Assembly (NCBI GenBank): GCA_010094045.1
Contig: ML986615.1
Location: 186,001-250,000, forward strand
Reading direction: 5' to 3'
DNA: 64,000 nucleotides
Source of the DNA: Lojkania enalia
Lineage: Eukaryota; Ascomycota; Dothideomycetes; Pleosporales
This document shows positions 37,605 through 47,766 of the stretch, one piece after another (position 1 is the stretch's first letter; each line of letters starts with the position of its first letter). The notes beneath the pieces are model-generated. The model did not search any database and was not told where the DNA came from. It worked only from the letters and a program-made list of their open reading frames with translations. The translations under genes were made by a program, and so were the position numbers.

Positions 37605-39854
37605 ATGTCTCCCATACTAGTTCACACTGATGATAAACACGATGGTATTGATGGCCCGTTAACAAGGCCTACCTCTCCAATGCGGATCACTCGAAGCTTC
37701 ATGCAAGATACAAGTGCTTTTGCTCCGAAGCGTTTGCCTCAAATTACTGGTACATACCGACGGCATGCTACTTTGTCACCCGGGAGTAGCCCGGGGACAA
37801 GCCCCGAAAGATCCCAAAAAAAAGATTTAGAGAGGATTATAGAAGAGGTCCTTGAGTACGAAGAATATGTGAAGAGCCCGAAAATTCCATATTTGATTTC
37901 GAGTTATGAGAGCGGCGTTGAAACAGGGCATGACAGCGAAATCGAGTTTCGTACGGGCGCTATTACCAAATTAGAAACTGGTTCTCAAGTGGAATCACAG
38001 TCCCATTTGGGGGCTAGAAGTCAGGCAGAACATGGACAGAACAGGTTAGGTATAGGACCTAATAGGGCCCAAGCGGAGAAAGGTCCTGAAACAGGAATTG
38101 GACCTTTGGACGAACAGCAGCTGCAGGGAAAAGCGGAGCCAGAACCCAGCCATCATATCGAAACTCGAAGGCCTGGTGTATCTCAGGCTATAACTGTAAC
38201 TGAAGCGAGGACAAACAAACGAAGGTCCTACCCCCTCCATCTAGTATCAACAAGTCACGAGAGTCGTACAGCAAATGCGCTGCAAGAACAGTTAGAAAGG
38301 TCACATTGGGAGAATCGAAGACTGCGAGAACAGCTTCAAGCTATGAACCTCCGCTGCGAGATCCTAGAAGAGCTAGTCATACAACGAGTCCAAAGGGACC
38401 CGTCCTCAGAGCAACCAGCAATGCTGTTAAAGGACCTGGCTCAAAGGCAAGACAAAGTAGCAACCGAGAAGAACATCGTCATGGACGTCATCGAGCAGCT
38501 TAAAGAAGAGACAGATAAATTGGATGAAAGGTTACTAGAACTAACAGGCGATCGCGAAATTGCTGTCAATAAAATTAAGAAGCTAGAATCTGATAACAGG
38601 GAGCTTGTATCATCTATGTCAAATACGGATTCAAGGCTACGTAGGCTAGAAAAATCACCAGTGACGAGTGGGTCGAGTGAGGACAATGAAGAGATCAAGG
38701 ACACTATTCGCAAACTAAGAGAAGACATCGCGGCAATGCAAGCAGCGTTGGACCAGAATACGGCGAATATCGAAATATATAAAGAGCTCTTACGGAATAG
38801 TGAACAATATCCAGATGAGTTGGTCAAGCATCGAATAAAAATTCATAAGTTGCTAGACCGCTACACGGCTTTACTACTCGAACTTGACGCGCAGAATCAA
38901 ACTTTAAAAGGTGAACTCGCTGCGCGACAGATTGAGAATAACAAGATTGATAAGGCAAAGGAAGTTAGAAATGAGGACCCAGCCGCAGACCCCGAGGTCG
39001 ACGTTTACTGGAAGGATGAATATGAATGGAAAAGCCGTGCATACGAGAAACTTCAGGAAAAATATCAAGCGTTCCGTCAGAACATGGCACTGAATCATCG
39101 CCCCTTTCTCATCCACGATAACAAGGAACTAAAGACGCAGCTCGCACAGACACAAGACCAGCTCCAAGCTACAATACACGAGCTCGGTCGATCCTGCGAA
39201 GAAGCTGCAAGCTGGAAACAAGAACACCAATCTCTCCTCTTCCAAAGAATAAAGCAGCAAACCGAGTCCGACAATACCCTCAGCGACGTAAAAGCCGAGA
39301 CAGTAGCACATCTGGAATTTTACCGCTCCAAGCTACCAAAAGACGATCAAAAATGGTCCAAAATCCAGTCTATGGAATGGGATATCAACGATCGCGACCG
39401 CCAACTCCGAGACCAGCAGAAGACGATTAGTGCGTTGAGAGCCGAGCTGCATAGAAGCCATGTCGCATATTCGGCCCTCGAATCTGACAGTCGCGCCTCA
39501 CTTCAACCTCCAGATTCCCGTGGAGAATACAAATCACGCTACGGATCTGCAAATGCAAGAGCTAGGCACAGAGAAGTGCTATTCACATTCCGCCAGCAAC
39601 TTCTCGAGCGCCGACAAAAGAGTGCAGCAGACCCTCTCCAGGCCCTAATAGTAAAAGCGAAGAAAGAGAAGATGGGAAGGTACTATCCAGTAGGGAAGAA
39701 GAACTATGAGAGGGTGAGGAAGCAGAGTGCGTGGGAGAGATGGGATGTTGATAAGTATCTCGAGTTTGGGACTGAGGAAGATAGAAGGCTAGCAATCCAA
39801 CTAGGAAAGTTGGATGTCCAGACAAAGAAGGGGAAAGGTCTTGTTAAAGGGTAA
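37605..39854 (+). CDS. Long coiled-coil protein, unrecognised
   Basis: One open frame of 749 codons from ATG 37605 (GCCATGTC context). The first 240 residues are disordered and include PGSSPGTSPERS and repeated EXGP/GXGP-like stretches. Residues about 245-640 are almost continuous coiled coil (for example LQEQLERSHWENRRLREQLQ and LKEETDKLDERLLELTGDRE). The last 90 residues are basic (FRQQLLERRQKSAADPLQAL, YERVRKQSAWERWDVDKYLE) and may be the conserved, folded end. I do not recognise a family; a structural or tethering role is only a guess. The stop codon TAA lies inside a perfect donor-like GTAAGT (39850). Splicing to CAG at 39934 would replace the last residue by about 26 others and end at 40013, so the C-terminus is uncertain. 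It lies in the accessory island between the NLR and Hsp70-like genes. Confidence 0.75.
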   Translation: MSPILVHTDDKHDGIDGPLTRPTSPMRITRSFMQDTSAFAPKRLPQITGTYRRHATLSPGSSPGTSPERSQKKDLERIIEEVLEYEEYVKSPKIPYLISSYESGVETGHDSEIEFRTGAITKLETGSQVESQSHLGARSQAEHGQNRLGIGPNRAQAEKGPETGIGPLDEQQLQGKAEPEPSHHIETRRPGVSQAITVTEARTNKRRSYPLHLVSTSHESRTANALQEQLERSHWENRRLREQLQAMNLRCEILEELVIQRVQRDPSSEQPAMLLKDLAQRQDKVATEKNIVMDVIEQLKEETDKLDERLLELTGDREIAVNKIKKLESDNRELVSSMSNTDSRLRRLEKSPVTSGSSEDNEEIKDTIRKLREDIAAMQAALDQNTANIEIYKELLRNSEQYPDELVKHRIKIHKLLDRYTALLLELDAQNQTLKGELAARQIENNKIDKAKEVRNEDPAADPEVDVYWKDEYEWKSRAYEKLQEKYQAFRQNMALNHRPFLIHDNKELKTQLAQTQDQLQATIHELGRSCEEAASWKQEHQSLLFQRIKQQTESDNTLSDVKAETVAHLEFYRSKLPKDDQKWSKIQSMEWDINDRDRQLRDQQKTISALRAELHRSHVAYSALESDSRASLQPPDSRGEYKSRYGSANARARHREVLFTFRQQLLERRQKSAADPLQALIVKAKKEKMGRYYPVGKKNYERVRKQSAWERWDVDKYLEFGTEEDRRLAIQLGKLDVQTKKGKGLVKG

Positions 39855-40165
39855 GTTTCCGCTTCACTAGGCAGTGGAAAGAGCATCGGCATGATTAAAA
39901 AAAACTTAAGCAAATGTAAAAGAGCTATACGCAGCTTCGCCATTGCTGCTAGAACTTTAGAACTGCCTAATATCAGGAACAAAAAGGCCAGCCTTCTTGC
40001 TGCTAAAGCATGAAGGCTTATATAGGTGATAATTCTGGCTGACACCTAAAATAGCTAGAGTTATAAAAATATAGACCACGGGCAAATTTCCGCTTCAGTG
40101 AGCAATGTAAAAAGCGTCCGCGAAGCTTGCGCGAATACGAAAGAGTATATTATAACTTCGTCTTT
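39844..40165. repeat. Imperfect direct repeat, about 90 bp, spanning the 3' end of the coiled-coil gene
   Basis: The block 39844-39940 and the block 40078-40165 share TTTCCGCTTCA followed by similar GCAATG/GCAGTG, AAAAGCGTC/AAAGAGCATC and a GAA/CAA...AAAGAG...CTTCG end. They are diverged (substitutions and a small gap) and about 234 bp apart. The first copy overlaps the stop codon of the coiled-coil gene. Confidence 0.6.
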
Positions 40166-40562
40166 ACTTCTTCTATCCTAAGATAGAATTACACCGACGA
40201 TTCCAAGCTAAGCAGAGTGAAAGAAAACCTAAGTATATGTGCTCCAAGCTAAGCAGTATATAGTCCGAGTGACAGGCATAAACTATCCTCAACATTTCCT
40301 CTTCTCCCACCTCCTTAACAGCCACCTCATAAGATCCAAGACCAGAGAAACTACCCTGCCAATCTAAGCTCCTTTTACCCCAGAGTAAGACCCAACAAAG
40401 ATCATTCCGCTGCCCATCATGGTTGACTACAAGGACGAAAACATGAGCTAGAAAACAAAAGACTTTGTTTCCTTTCGACTTCATCAGAAGCTTGGAATTA
40501 CTAAGAACTTAATTAGAGAACAGACAAGGGCGTTCGTCTGAGATACTGAGTACAATTGAGGT

Positions 40563-40886
40563 ATGTCTCATGAGAGCAAGAAAACATCCAGTATGACTGA
40601 CCAACTATATATAGGCGACTTCACAATTGAAAAATTGATGGAATACGCGCTAGAGAGGTTCCGCCAAGAAGTAGTTGGACGGCTTTGGACAATGAAGAAG
40701 ATAGCCGTCAAGGGCAATGGCCTCTCAACCGACCTATGGGAAGGAATCTTCGAGATCATGGTCAGGAAGATTCACTCGTGGCACATTCTCCCCCATTTGA
40801 TCCACCAAAAGGTGGAGCAACAATTAAAGAGACGGCCAATGCAGGGCAATAATTCGATTATATCAAGTTGTCAGAAATTATTGTAA
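40563..40886 (+). CDS. Possible small hypothetical protein or gene remnant
   Basis: A 107-codon frame starts with ATG. It contains FTIEKLMEYALERFRQEVVG and a helical middle, vaguely like the helical tail that follows BTB domains in fungal proteins, but no BTB domain precedes it. No splice partners were found. It may be a fragment of an old gene rather than a real small protein. Low confidence. Confidence 0.2.
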   Translation: MSHESKKTSSMTDQLYIGDFTIEKLMEYALERFRQEVVGRLWTMKKIAVKGNGLSTDLWEGIFEIMVRKIHSWHILPHLIHQKVEQQLKRRPMQGNNSIISSCQKLL

Positions 40887-41625
40887 CAATATCAAACCTA
40901 TCACCTCTTCTAGGTACTACGTCGAAATTCGGGAATTTTAAACCGTGTCGACCCAGAAGGTTAACCACAGCTTGTTAACTGTGCTAAAGACCACAGTGAA
41001 ATAGACGGAGGTTCGCTGCTACATTCCATATCATAACAGAGATAATAAGAAATTCTCTCGATTGGAGTCCTCTATCAAATGTCCTGCGGAGAGGTAAGGT
41101 ATGCTAGTACTAAGCCACTTAGATATTGCAGTATGCTTATCGCGCCTCCTACCGGATTCTCGACATGCACTATATTGGTCATTTCTTATGTATCTTATAT
41201 TTCTCAGTGAGCCGATTGAAGTAATGCTGAGCTAAACACGTTAGGGGATCATTAGAAATCTCTTTCGTATTGCAGATTGCATTCTATCTCCACATCGAGC
41301 AATACTGGGGGGTGGCAGCATTAAGTCTCAACGAAGTACCAGATTCGTGCAGGCCCAGCGGTTTGGGAATAATTATTCCAGCTTTCCGATTCAATACAGC
41401 CTTGCCAATCCAGCTTATATCATATCCTCCCCTAAGATATCCATGGAACCGCTCGCAGTGTCTAACTTCAAAAGTGCTATCAATTAATATACATAACTTC
41501 ATCATACTTAGAGCTATCGTCTACCTTACGTGACTGATCGACGCATATGTCTACTTACAGTTTCCCACAGAGAGGGAGAGAGAGGGCTTAAAAGAGTTTG
41601 TTCCTTCAAGTGAACTGCCGAAACA
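40887..41625. other. Intergenic, no gene recognised
   Basis: Short chance frames only. The right end is the 3' flank of the Hsp70-like gene. Confidence 0.5.
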
Positions 41626-43615
41626 TTACCCTATCAAGTCCTCTTTATACTTTGCTTCGGTATATGCAACAGGTTCATCCCTATAAAATACAGAAAATTG
41701 TAACGTCGCACTGCCAAACTCGACGTAGAGATTAAAAGGGACAATTCTCCACTTTTCTCCATCCTTGGGGTCCTTATAGCTGTCTTGCCAAAACCAGAGT
41801 TTCGAGCTTTTGATCCCGTAATTGACTCTGCAGAGCTCCTTCACGCCTATAAAATCCCATTAATTCCTATTCATATTAAACAGACTTTGAATCACTCACT
41901 AGTCTCTTTCCTGCTAGGTGGGTCGTCGTCGGCGCAGTAATATAACGCTTCTGAGAATTTTCGCATTCCACCAGTCATTGCGCTCATCAACCCTACCTGC
42001 ACATCAGTGCTCAGTATCTCGGATATTAAATTGCCTTCCTCGACTTTACAGCCCTTTTCAAGTAACCATTTCATCTGATTCCTCGCTTGCCAATATCCTC
42101 TCGGAGACCAGTCTCTATCTTCGTCTATGTGGCCTTGCATTTTGTCAAATTTGGCTTCATAGCAGAGACCGTAGCTATACCGAGCTATTCGTGCACGCAC
42201 CGTCTTTTCGGAAGGTGGAGAATGAGTTGAGTTTTCTAGGCCCCACATTGTAGCCCCTCGACAAATCGACGACCATCTATTCCTGTTAGAGAATCTTCAA
42301 CCGAGGATCAGGATAGATTGTTACCCCTGCGTGTCCTGGAGTACTGCAATGCCAGAATTGCTATGAGCATCCTTTAGTCGCTGGTGCATGTAACGACTCG
42401 TTCCGAAACCGCCTACAAGTAATATTGCCTAGAGTTATTAGGTAGGCTTTTAAGCACAAAGTTCATGACATACCTTAACTTGATCTTTGTTATCCTGGAC
42501 CGTGTCGACTTGTTTATCGACCAGCCGCGTAATCTTACCAATGACGTGATCAAAGATGGTCTTGAGCGCGTTACTGCTTCTTGGTCAATATAGCAAGCTT
42601 GCTACTCACATGATTACTTACGGCTTTAGCAGGATAGTCTCATCATCGATGCCTTCTTTTGGATTGTCCTCTACGCCATAAAGATCGACTGAATATATTT
42701 GGTCCTCACCAGTATAGCATCGTTTAATCGAAAGCTCGAACTCGTCCATCATTTTCTTCTTTGCCTTCTCCTTAATCATATTCCACTGATCGCCGACAAT
42801 GGTCTTGATATATCTCTCGAAAGCTTGATCGAGGTACACAGATCCGCACAGCTCGCCATCGCCTAGTGCACACTCTTCGATTTGAAGAGGATTCAAGCCA
42901 CATATCTTGTAACTGATCAAATCCACTGTTCCTCCTCCAGCATCGCAGACAACAAAACAGTCACCGACTTCTAGCGATGCGCCTTCATCACTCCTCTCCT
43001 TCAATACTGAGAGTGCAGCAGCTTCTGGCTCGCTTACTAGTTTTAAATTGTCTGGTAAGCCCGCCTCGCGAGCAATTCGTAACGTTCTGTCCTTCTCTTT
43101 TAGTGGCCAAATAGCTGGCACGGTGAGAACAACACTCAGGGTATAAACAGACTCCCAATCATCCCCACGAACTTTGCCAATATCTTCTTTCGTATACCTC
43201 CATATGAAGCGGAGGAGATCGGTGGCGACAACTTCAGCCGTTTTTCCCAGGGTTCGCAGCAGTTTCTGTGTGTTTAAGGCGGCTTCTGAATCATGGCCGA
43301 ATTTATTCATCGGGTCAAGGAGTAATTTGATCCACCGAAAGCTCTCTTCCTTGAAATTCACCTCGAAACCCCAATGATGCGGCTGTCCGTCTTTGTAAGA
43401 GATCTTGCTGGGTACCTTGTCCGATGTAGCAACTGCTGAGTCGGGATTCGGCCAGTCATTGATTACTCGAATGATTTTGTTCCCTCCATTTACGACCCAA
43501 GATACCCCGGAATATCTATCCCTAGTAAGCGCAATCTATTCTTCCGCTTAGAGTTGTTGGGTAGTACTACTAACGTTGTGCCAAAGTCAATACCAACCAC
43601 GATCTCGGATGCCAT
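41626..43615 (-). CDS. Hsp70-like (actin-fold) ATPase, fungal divergent type
   Basis: Six exons: 43615..43575, 43521..42622, 42573..42474, 42428..42325, 42282..41900 and 41846..41626, encoding 582 residues. All introns are GT-AG and every joint keeps frame. The phosphate-1 loop GIDFGTT lies at residues 8-14, split by intron 1. The phosphate-2 region is VCDAGGGTVDLISYKI; VSEPEAAALSVL and the adenosine motif LLVGGFGTSRYMHQRL follow, then CRGATMWGLE. This is the complete nucleotide-binding fold. There is no canonical Hsp70 substrate-binding domain: the C-terminus (about 400-582) has its own conserved block (RIARYSYGLCYEAKFD, GGMRKFSEALYYC, VNYGIKSSKLWFWQD) and no EEVD tail. Fungi carry many such Hsp70-like paralogues with unknown roles, and they are often lineage-specific. 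It starts 438 bp from a divergent GTPase gene, suggesting co-regulation. Confidence in family is high; function is unknown. Confidence 0.92.
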
Positions 43616-44053
43616 GGTTCAGAATTTGCATTCACATTGAGAGTCAATCGTGTCTTGGGTCTCGAGGCTGAGAGAGAAAAGTCGTAATCTTTTGTCTCTT
43701 GAACTGAGGGGTCAGGCTAGACCCTGTGAACTTCTACTTCAGCCTCGTGTTGATGGAGGGTGCACGTACCCACCGAACCATTGGCTTACATACATTTAAT
43801 ATATGCAGGCCGTCTGCAGAGTCGGATACGGAAGGTATCTTTTTCAACGCCACTGCTTCAGCCTAGTCGACGGTCGCGCAATGCTCTGCTCTGTAGAGCG
43901 TTGCCTTAATCCAAACGGCTGCGCTCACAAGGTGCGAAATTAGCATAAAAGGTCTAAGGTAAGAGTACCGGAGCTTTGATCCCCTACAATATTGTCTTTA
44001 AAGACTTCGATTAGACGCCGTAACTTGCATAAACGACCAAACAGTCTATAAAC
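43616..44053. promoter_or_regulatory. Bidirectional promoter, Hsp70-like / GTPase genes
   Basis: A 438-bp space between two divergent ATGs (43615 minus, 44054 plus). It must contain both promoters; I see no clear heat-shock element array or TATA box. Confidence 0.55.
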
Positions 44054-45110
44054 ATGAGCAGTACAAGCCCCAATCCGAGTATGATAGTAGTCATGGGTGT
44101 CACTGGAGCTGGGAAGAGCTATTTGGTAAACCAACTTGCTGGAAGAGAAGTGGTCAAGGAGGGAGCTCAACTCGATTCATGTAAGCTTTATCTTATATAT
44201 TCACAAAAAAAAGTATTCATTGAAGACAGGTACCCAGGAGTGCCAGTTGGTGCCTATCGACATCGGCAACAGTAAACTAATGGTCATGGACACGCCGGGA
44301 TTTGACGACACCGAAAGACCGGACAGTGAGATTCTGAGCGAAATCGCACTTAAACTTTCTGCTCAGTATGAGCTTGGAATTGAGCTTAAAGGCATTGTTT
44401 ACATCCATAGAATCACCGACAACCGTTATACTCGTTCGTCCGTGAAGACATTCGAGGTTTTTAAGAAGATTGTTGGGGCAGAAGCGCTTAAAAATGTCCT
44501 CCTCGTCACATCCCGATGGCACGAAATTGACCAAGGCACCGGTGCGGAGAGAGAGAGACAGCTGAAGGATAAGTTCTGGGCATACATGATTGGCCACGGC
44601 TCGAATATCAGCCGCTTCCATGGGGATCGATCATCGGCGGTCAGCCTTGTGAGCCAGCTTCTTTGTCAGGATACGGTGGTGCTTCAGCTGCAAAGGGAAC
44701 TCGTTGACGAGGGAAAGCTGTTGGACGACACGGCGGCGGGAACGTACGTCAGCGATGGTCTCGAAAAGTTGAAAAAGCAATATCAGGAAGACCTTGCCTC
44801 ATTGGAACGACTCAAGCAAGACCTGCTGGACCAGGATGCAGCCATGAAACGACAGCTACGGAAAGATTGGGAGGCGGAGACCGAGAAGCTGCAACAGCTA
44901 CAACAACAACAGGTTAGTCTCCAACGAGCCGTGGGGTCTGAAGTGCATCGGGAGATCGAGCAGAAGAAGTCTAGGTTGTCAAAAGGCCTGCCGATCATTC
45001 CAGCAGCGGTGTCGATCCTAGCGGCCATTGTGGGGATCCCACCTGGCGTGACAGAAATCTTTACCGGCTGGTTTGCTGATCTAATACCTGGCTTTGACTT
45101 CTCCTTCTAG
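44054..45110 (+). CDS. P-loop GTPase of AIG1/septin-like TRAFAC type with coiled coil and hydrophobic C-terminus
   Basis: Two exons, 44054..44180 and 44230..45110, split a Cys codon at GTAAGC...GACAG (49-nt intron) and encode 335 residues. G1 is GVTGAGKS (15-22); G3 is DTPGFDD (63-69). The region KGIVYIHRITDNRYTRSSVK matches the G3-G4 loop of fungal AIG1-like/G-domain proteins. The G4 place reads LVTSRWHE instead of NKxD, a known variation in this group. Residues about 215-290 form a Lys/Glu/Gln-rich coiled coil, followed by a hydrophobic segment (LPIIPAAVSILAAIVGIPPG) that could insert in or bind a membrane. The plan (GTPase, coiled coil, membrane-seeking tail) recalls GIMAP and dynamin-like immune GTPases, but the resemblance is architectural only. 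It is divergent from the Hsp70-like gene. Confidence 0.9.
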
Positions 45111-46061
45111 AGTTAAACGTAGTGTGTCCTTGAGTCACCTATTCTTTGCTATAGATAGCCTTCTAACGCTCTATAAAAATAGCAGATATGGTGGCGAACA
45201 TAAGACTGAAGCCCTCACCATAGGATCATGGCCCTCTGCGGGGAAGCTTTTGCAACATTTTTGGTGACAGAAACGACCCGGCAAGCTTCAAATTGTTGCC
45301 CAATCTAATTGCAGCAACCTCGGTACCAGCACAGGTAGAGATACGGTTGCAACGAGCAAGGGGTGTCACTAGAACATTAAAGCCGTGATTCTATAGTTCA
45401 GTAGTTAAGGGGTGAACTCACTTGGGCGCCCAAGGGTAGATGTGGCAACGGAGCGGAGTGCAGATCCTTCCGAATTGGCCCCTTAGACTGCTATCAAGCC
45501 AGAGGTAGACATATCCGCGAACATAGTCCGATGCAATTCTAAGCTGAGCTTATTTATCGCCTATTGCATGCAGGTGGTCAGCATATATATTAGCCAATGC
45601 TTAAAGTGCCAATAGCATTGCTTTTTGTGCGAATAGAGTTTCCACACACAAGGCTAGATATCCAAAGCCTCTCAGCTCTCTCTCCCCCCTTCCACAATGT
45701 AGAAGTCCACAGGCAGGAACCATGCATGGCTAAACCAATCATTAACTATACCATTATAGGCGTGCAAGCATAGCTAATCGACACTATGAAAAAATTACGA
45801 GATTTCTGCCCGACGTAGAGCCTTAGGATATTCCAAGCCTCGAGCAACCTATCCAGAAGGAAGGTAGCATAGCCTCTTCGCAGTTAAAACCTTTCCTGCG
45901 TCTATACAGTAGTTACCCTTGCAGGTGGGGATAAGCAACCCTGCAAGCCATGAACATAAGCAATACTTTGCCTAAGATTAGATCACCGTTCTGACCCTCC
46001 TTCAAAGTCAAACTTCGTAATCAATCAAAATTAGGACAATCCCAAACTCTCAACATCTGAG
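45111..46061. other. Intergenic, no gene recognised
   Basis: Holds the 3' flank of the GTPase gene and the promoter of the next gene. Nothing else supported. Confidence 0.5.
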
Positions 46062-47766
46062 ATGGCAAGATCTACAGCGACTGCAGCGTTTCGAAATCCT
46101 GAAACTTCTCAGGCCCCTCCAACTACTACACCTACTCCCTCCTCGGAGAAACGTAATATAATGTCATTGTTCGGGAAGAGTAAAGGGATCGACGATTGTT
46201 CCAACGCCTCAGCTCCTGTGCAAACATCAGAATATGTCGGCAAGAATCAGGGAGACCATGCGCAGGGTAACAATATGCCTAGAAAGGGCCCGACGAGTGA
46301 GTAGATATTCCCTTAGAATCAAATATCATGCACATTAACGTATACATCAGGGATGTTAGATCAACACGCCAATTTGAATTTAAGTGGGAGGCACCAGGAC
46401 GACGCTTTGGCCTATGGGCACCCTCCTCCGCCAGCACACACCTTAAAGGACACAACTAAAGTTATCAAAAATAAAGTGAGGAAGCAGTGGGATCCCCGAG
46501 GGGAATCTAAATCCGACTGGGGTGTGAGTGACGCGGATAGATATCGAGACGAGAGGGATGAGTTGCTGCAATTGTACAAGGAATTACAAGAAGAGAATGA
46601 CAAATTGAAGGATGAGCTAGCCAATGCTCAACACAGCATAGACAGAACTAAACGCTCAGCGAATCAGATGCAAGCAACAATGGATAATAAGGAGCTTTTT
46701 CTCGGCGTCCAAGCTCACGACGATGACATACGAGCAAGATTCAGCTCATTATTGTCGTCAATCAAGACTTGGTCTAGTCACTTCACTGCTGGCAACAGCC
46801 ATGCGTTCCGTGAAGATGTGTTGGCGGAATATCAGACGGTCGCTCCGCGCATATCAGGCCTGAAAGATTTAGAGAATTTCGTGAGCAACAAAAGGAGCAA
46901 ACGCTATTTCACACGCGGCTGGGCCGCTTATGTCATGAGCAAGACGCTATTCCGGACTCTCGATGAATTTGGCGTTAATCAGGGCAAAGATGTCTGGCTG
47001 AATCAAACGATAGCCGATAGCCTTTCGCGAATGGAGAACGAACTCTGGTACACTGGTAAGCAATTAGTCTATCATTCCTGGTACTCTCCATTAATTCAGG
47101 CAGATCGCAAAGCAATCCCTTACCGCGCTTTCAACGACTGGAGAGCTTTCACCACCGAGCTTCTTAGCAAAGCCCTTAAAAATGAGGCTTATAAGGCTGA
47201 CGAACAGATGCGTAAAGCCGTTGCACGAGCTGTTGGTGAAGTCATGGAAGTTGTTAGCCTATGGTCTGACACGAGCGACCCTAAAAAGCTTCAGACATAC
47301 GAAGTCGAGCTCTCCAAAGTCTTTACAGGTGCGGTACAGTTGGCACAGTTTCTTCGTCGTCAGCGCGCGCTTTGGAGCATCAGATTTCCGCTGGGATATG
47401 ATGCAGGTCCTTTGGTATTCAATTCTACATGCATGAGAGACGATAGAGGTAATGATGAAGACATGGACCCAGACATCCTCAAGCAGAAATACATAGAGAT
47501 TGTTATAACGCCTGCTTTGTATAAGAGGGGAACAATGAACGGAGAGAAGTTCGAGAGCGAGGAGGCCGCCGTCTCGGCTATTGTAGCCATAGACACTAGT
47601 TAGACCAGGTACTGATATGCCTTGCTTACAGCTAGGTGAGTCGAAGATAGCCTTTGATTCATCAGCGCGTGCGTCCGCTCCCAAAATTGAAGTGAGCTTA
47701 GCAGGGTATGTTACCCTTGAAGCTCTCATTACAGACCAATACCTCCAGCATGTACTATCTCGTTGA
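46062..47766 (+). CDS. Unrecognised fungal protein with Ser/Pro-rich N-terminus, coiled coil and helical core
   Basis: Exons 46062..46296, 46351..47582 and 47632..47766 give 533 residues. The first joint (ACGA|GTGAGT ... ATCAG|GG) restores an Arg codon. Residues about 1-110 are disordered. About 145-205 is a coiled coil (RYRDERDELLQLYKELQEE). About 215-470 is a conserved-looking helical domain (FSSLLSSIKTWSSHF, RGWAAYVMSKTLFRTLDEFG, FNDWRAFTTELLSKAL). The frame of exon 2 hits TAG at 47601-47603. Splicing at GTAGCC (47583) to TACAG (47631), with a CTGAT branch-like site, continues in phase and adds a 44-residue C-terminus starting LGESKIAFDSS. The weak donor makes this last exon less certain; unspliced, the protein is 495 residues. 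I do not recognise the family. It has the layout of many lineage-specific fungal proteins found near NLR genes. Confidence 0.75.

Noticed and set aside
45361..45440. Possible tRNA-like sequence
   Set aside because: Lacks a canonical B-box (GTTCGANNC) and does not fold into a cloverleaf by eye.
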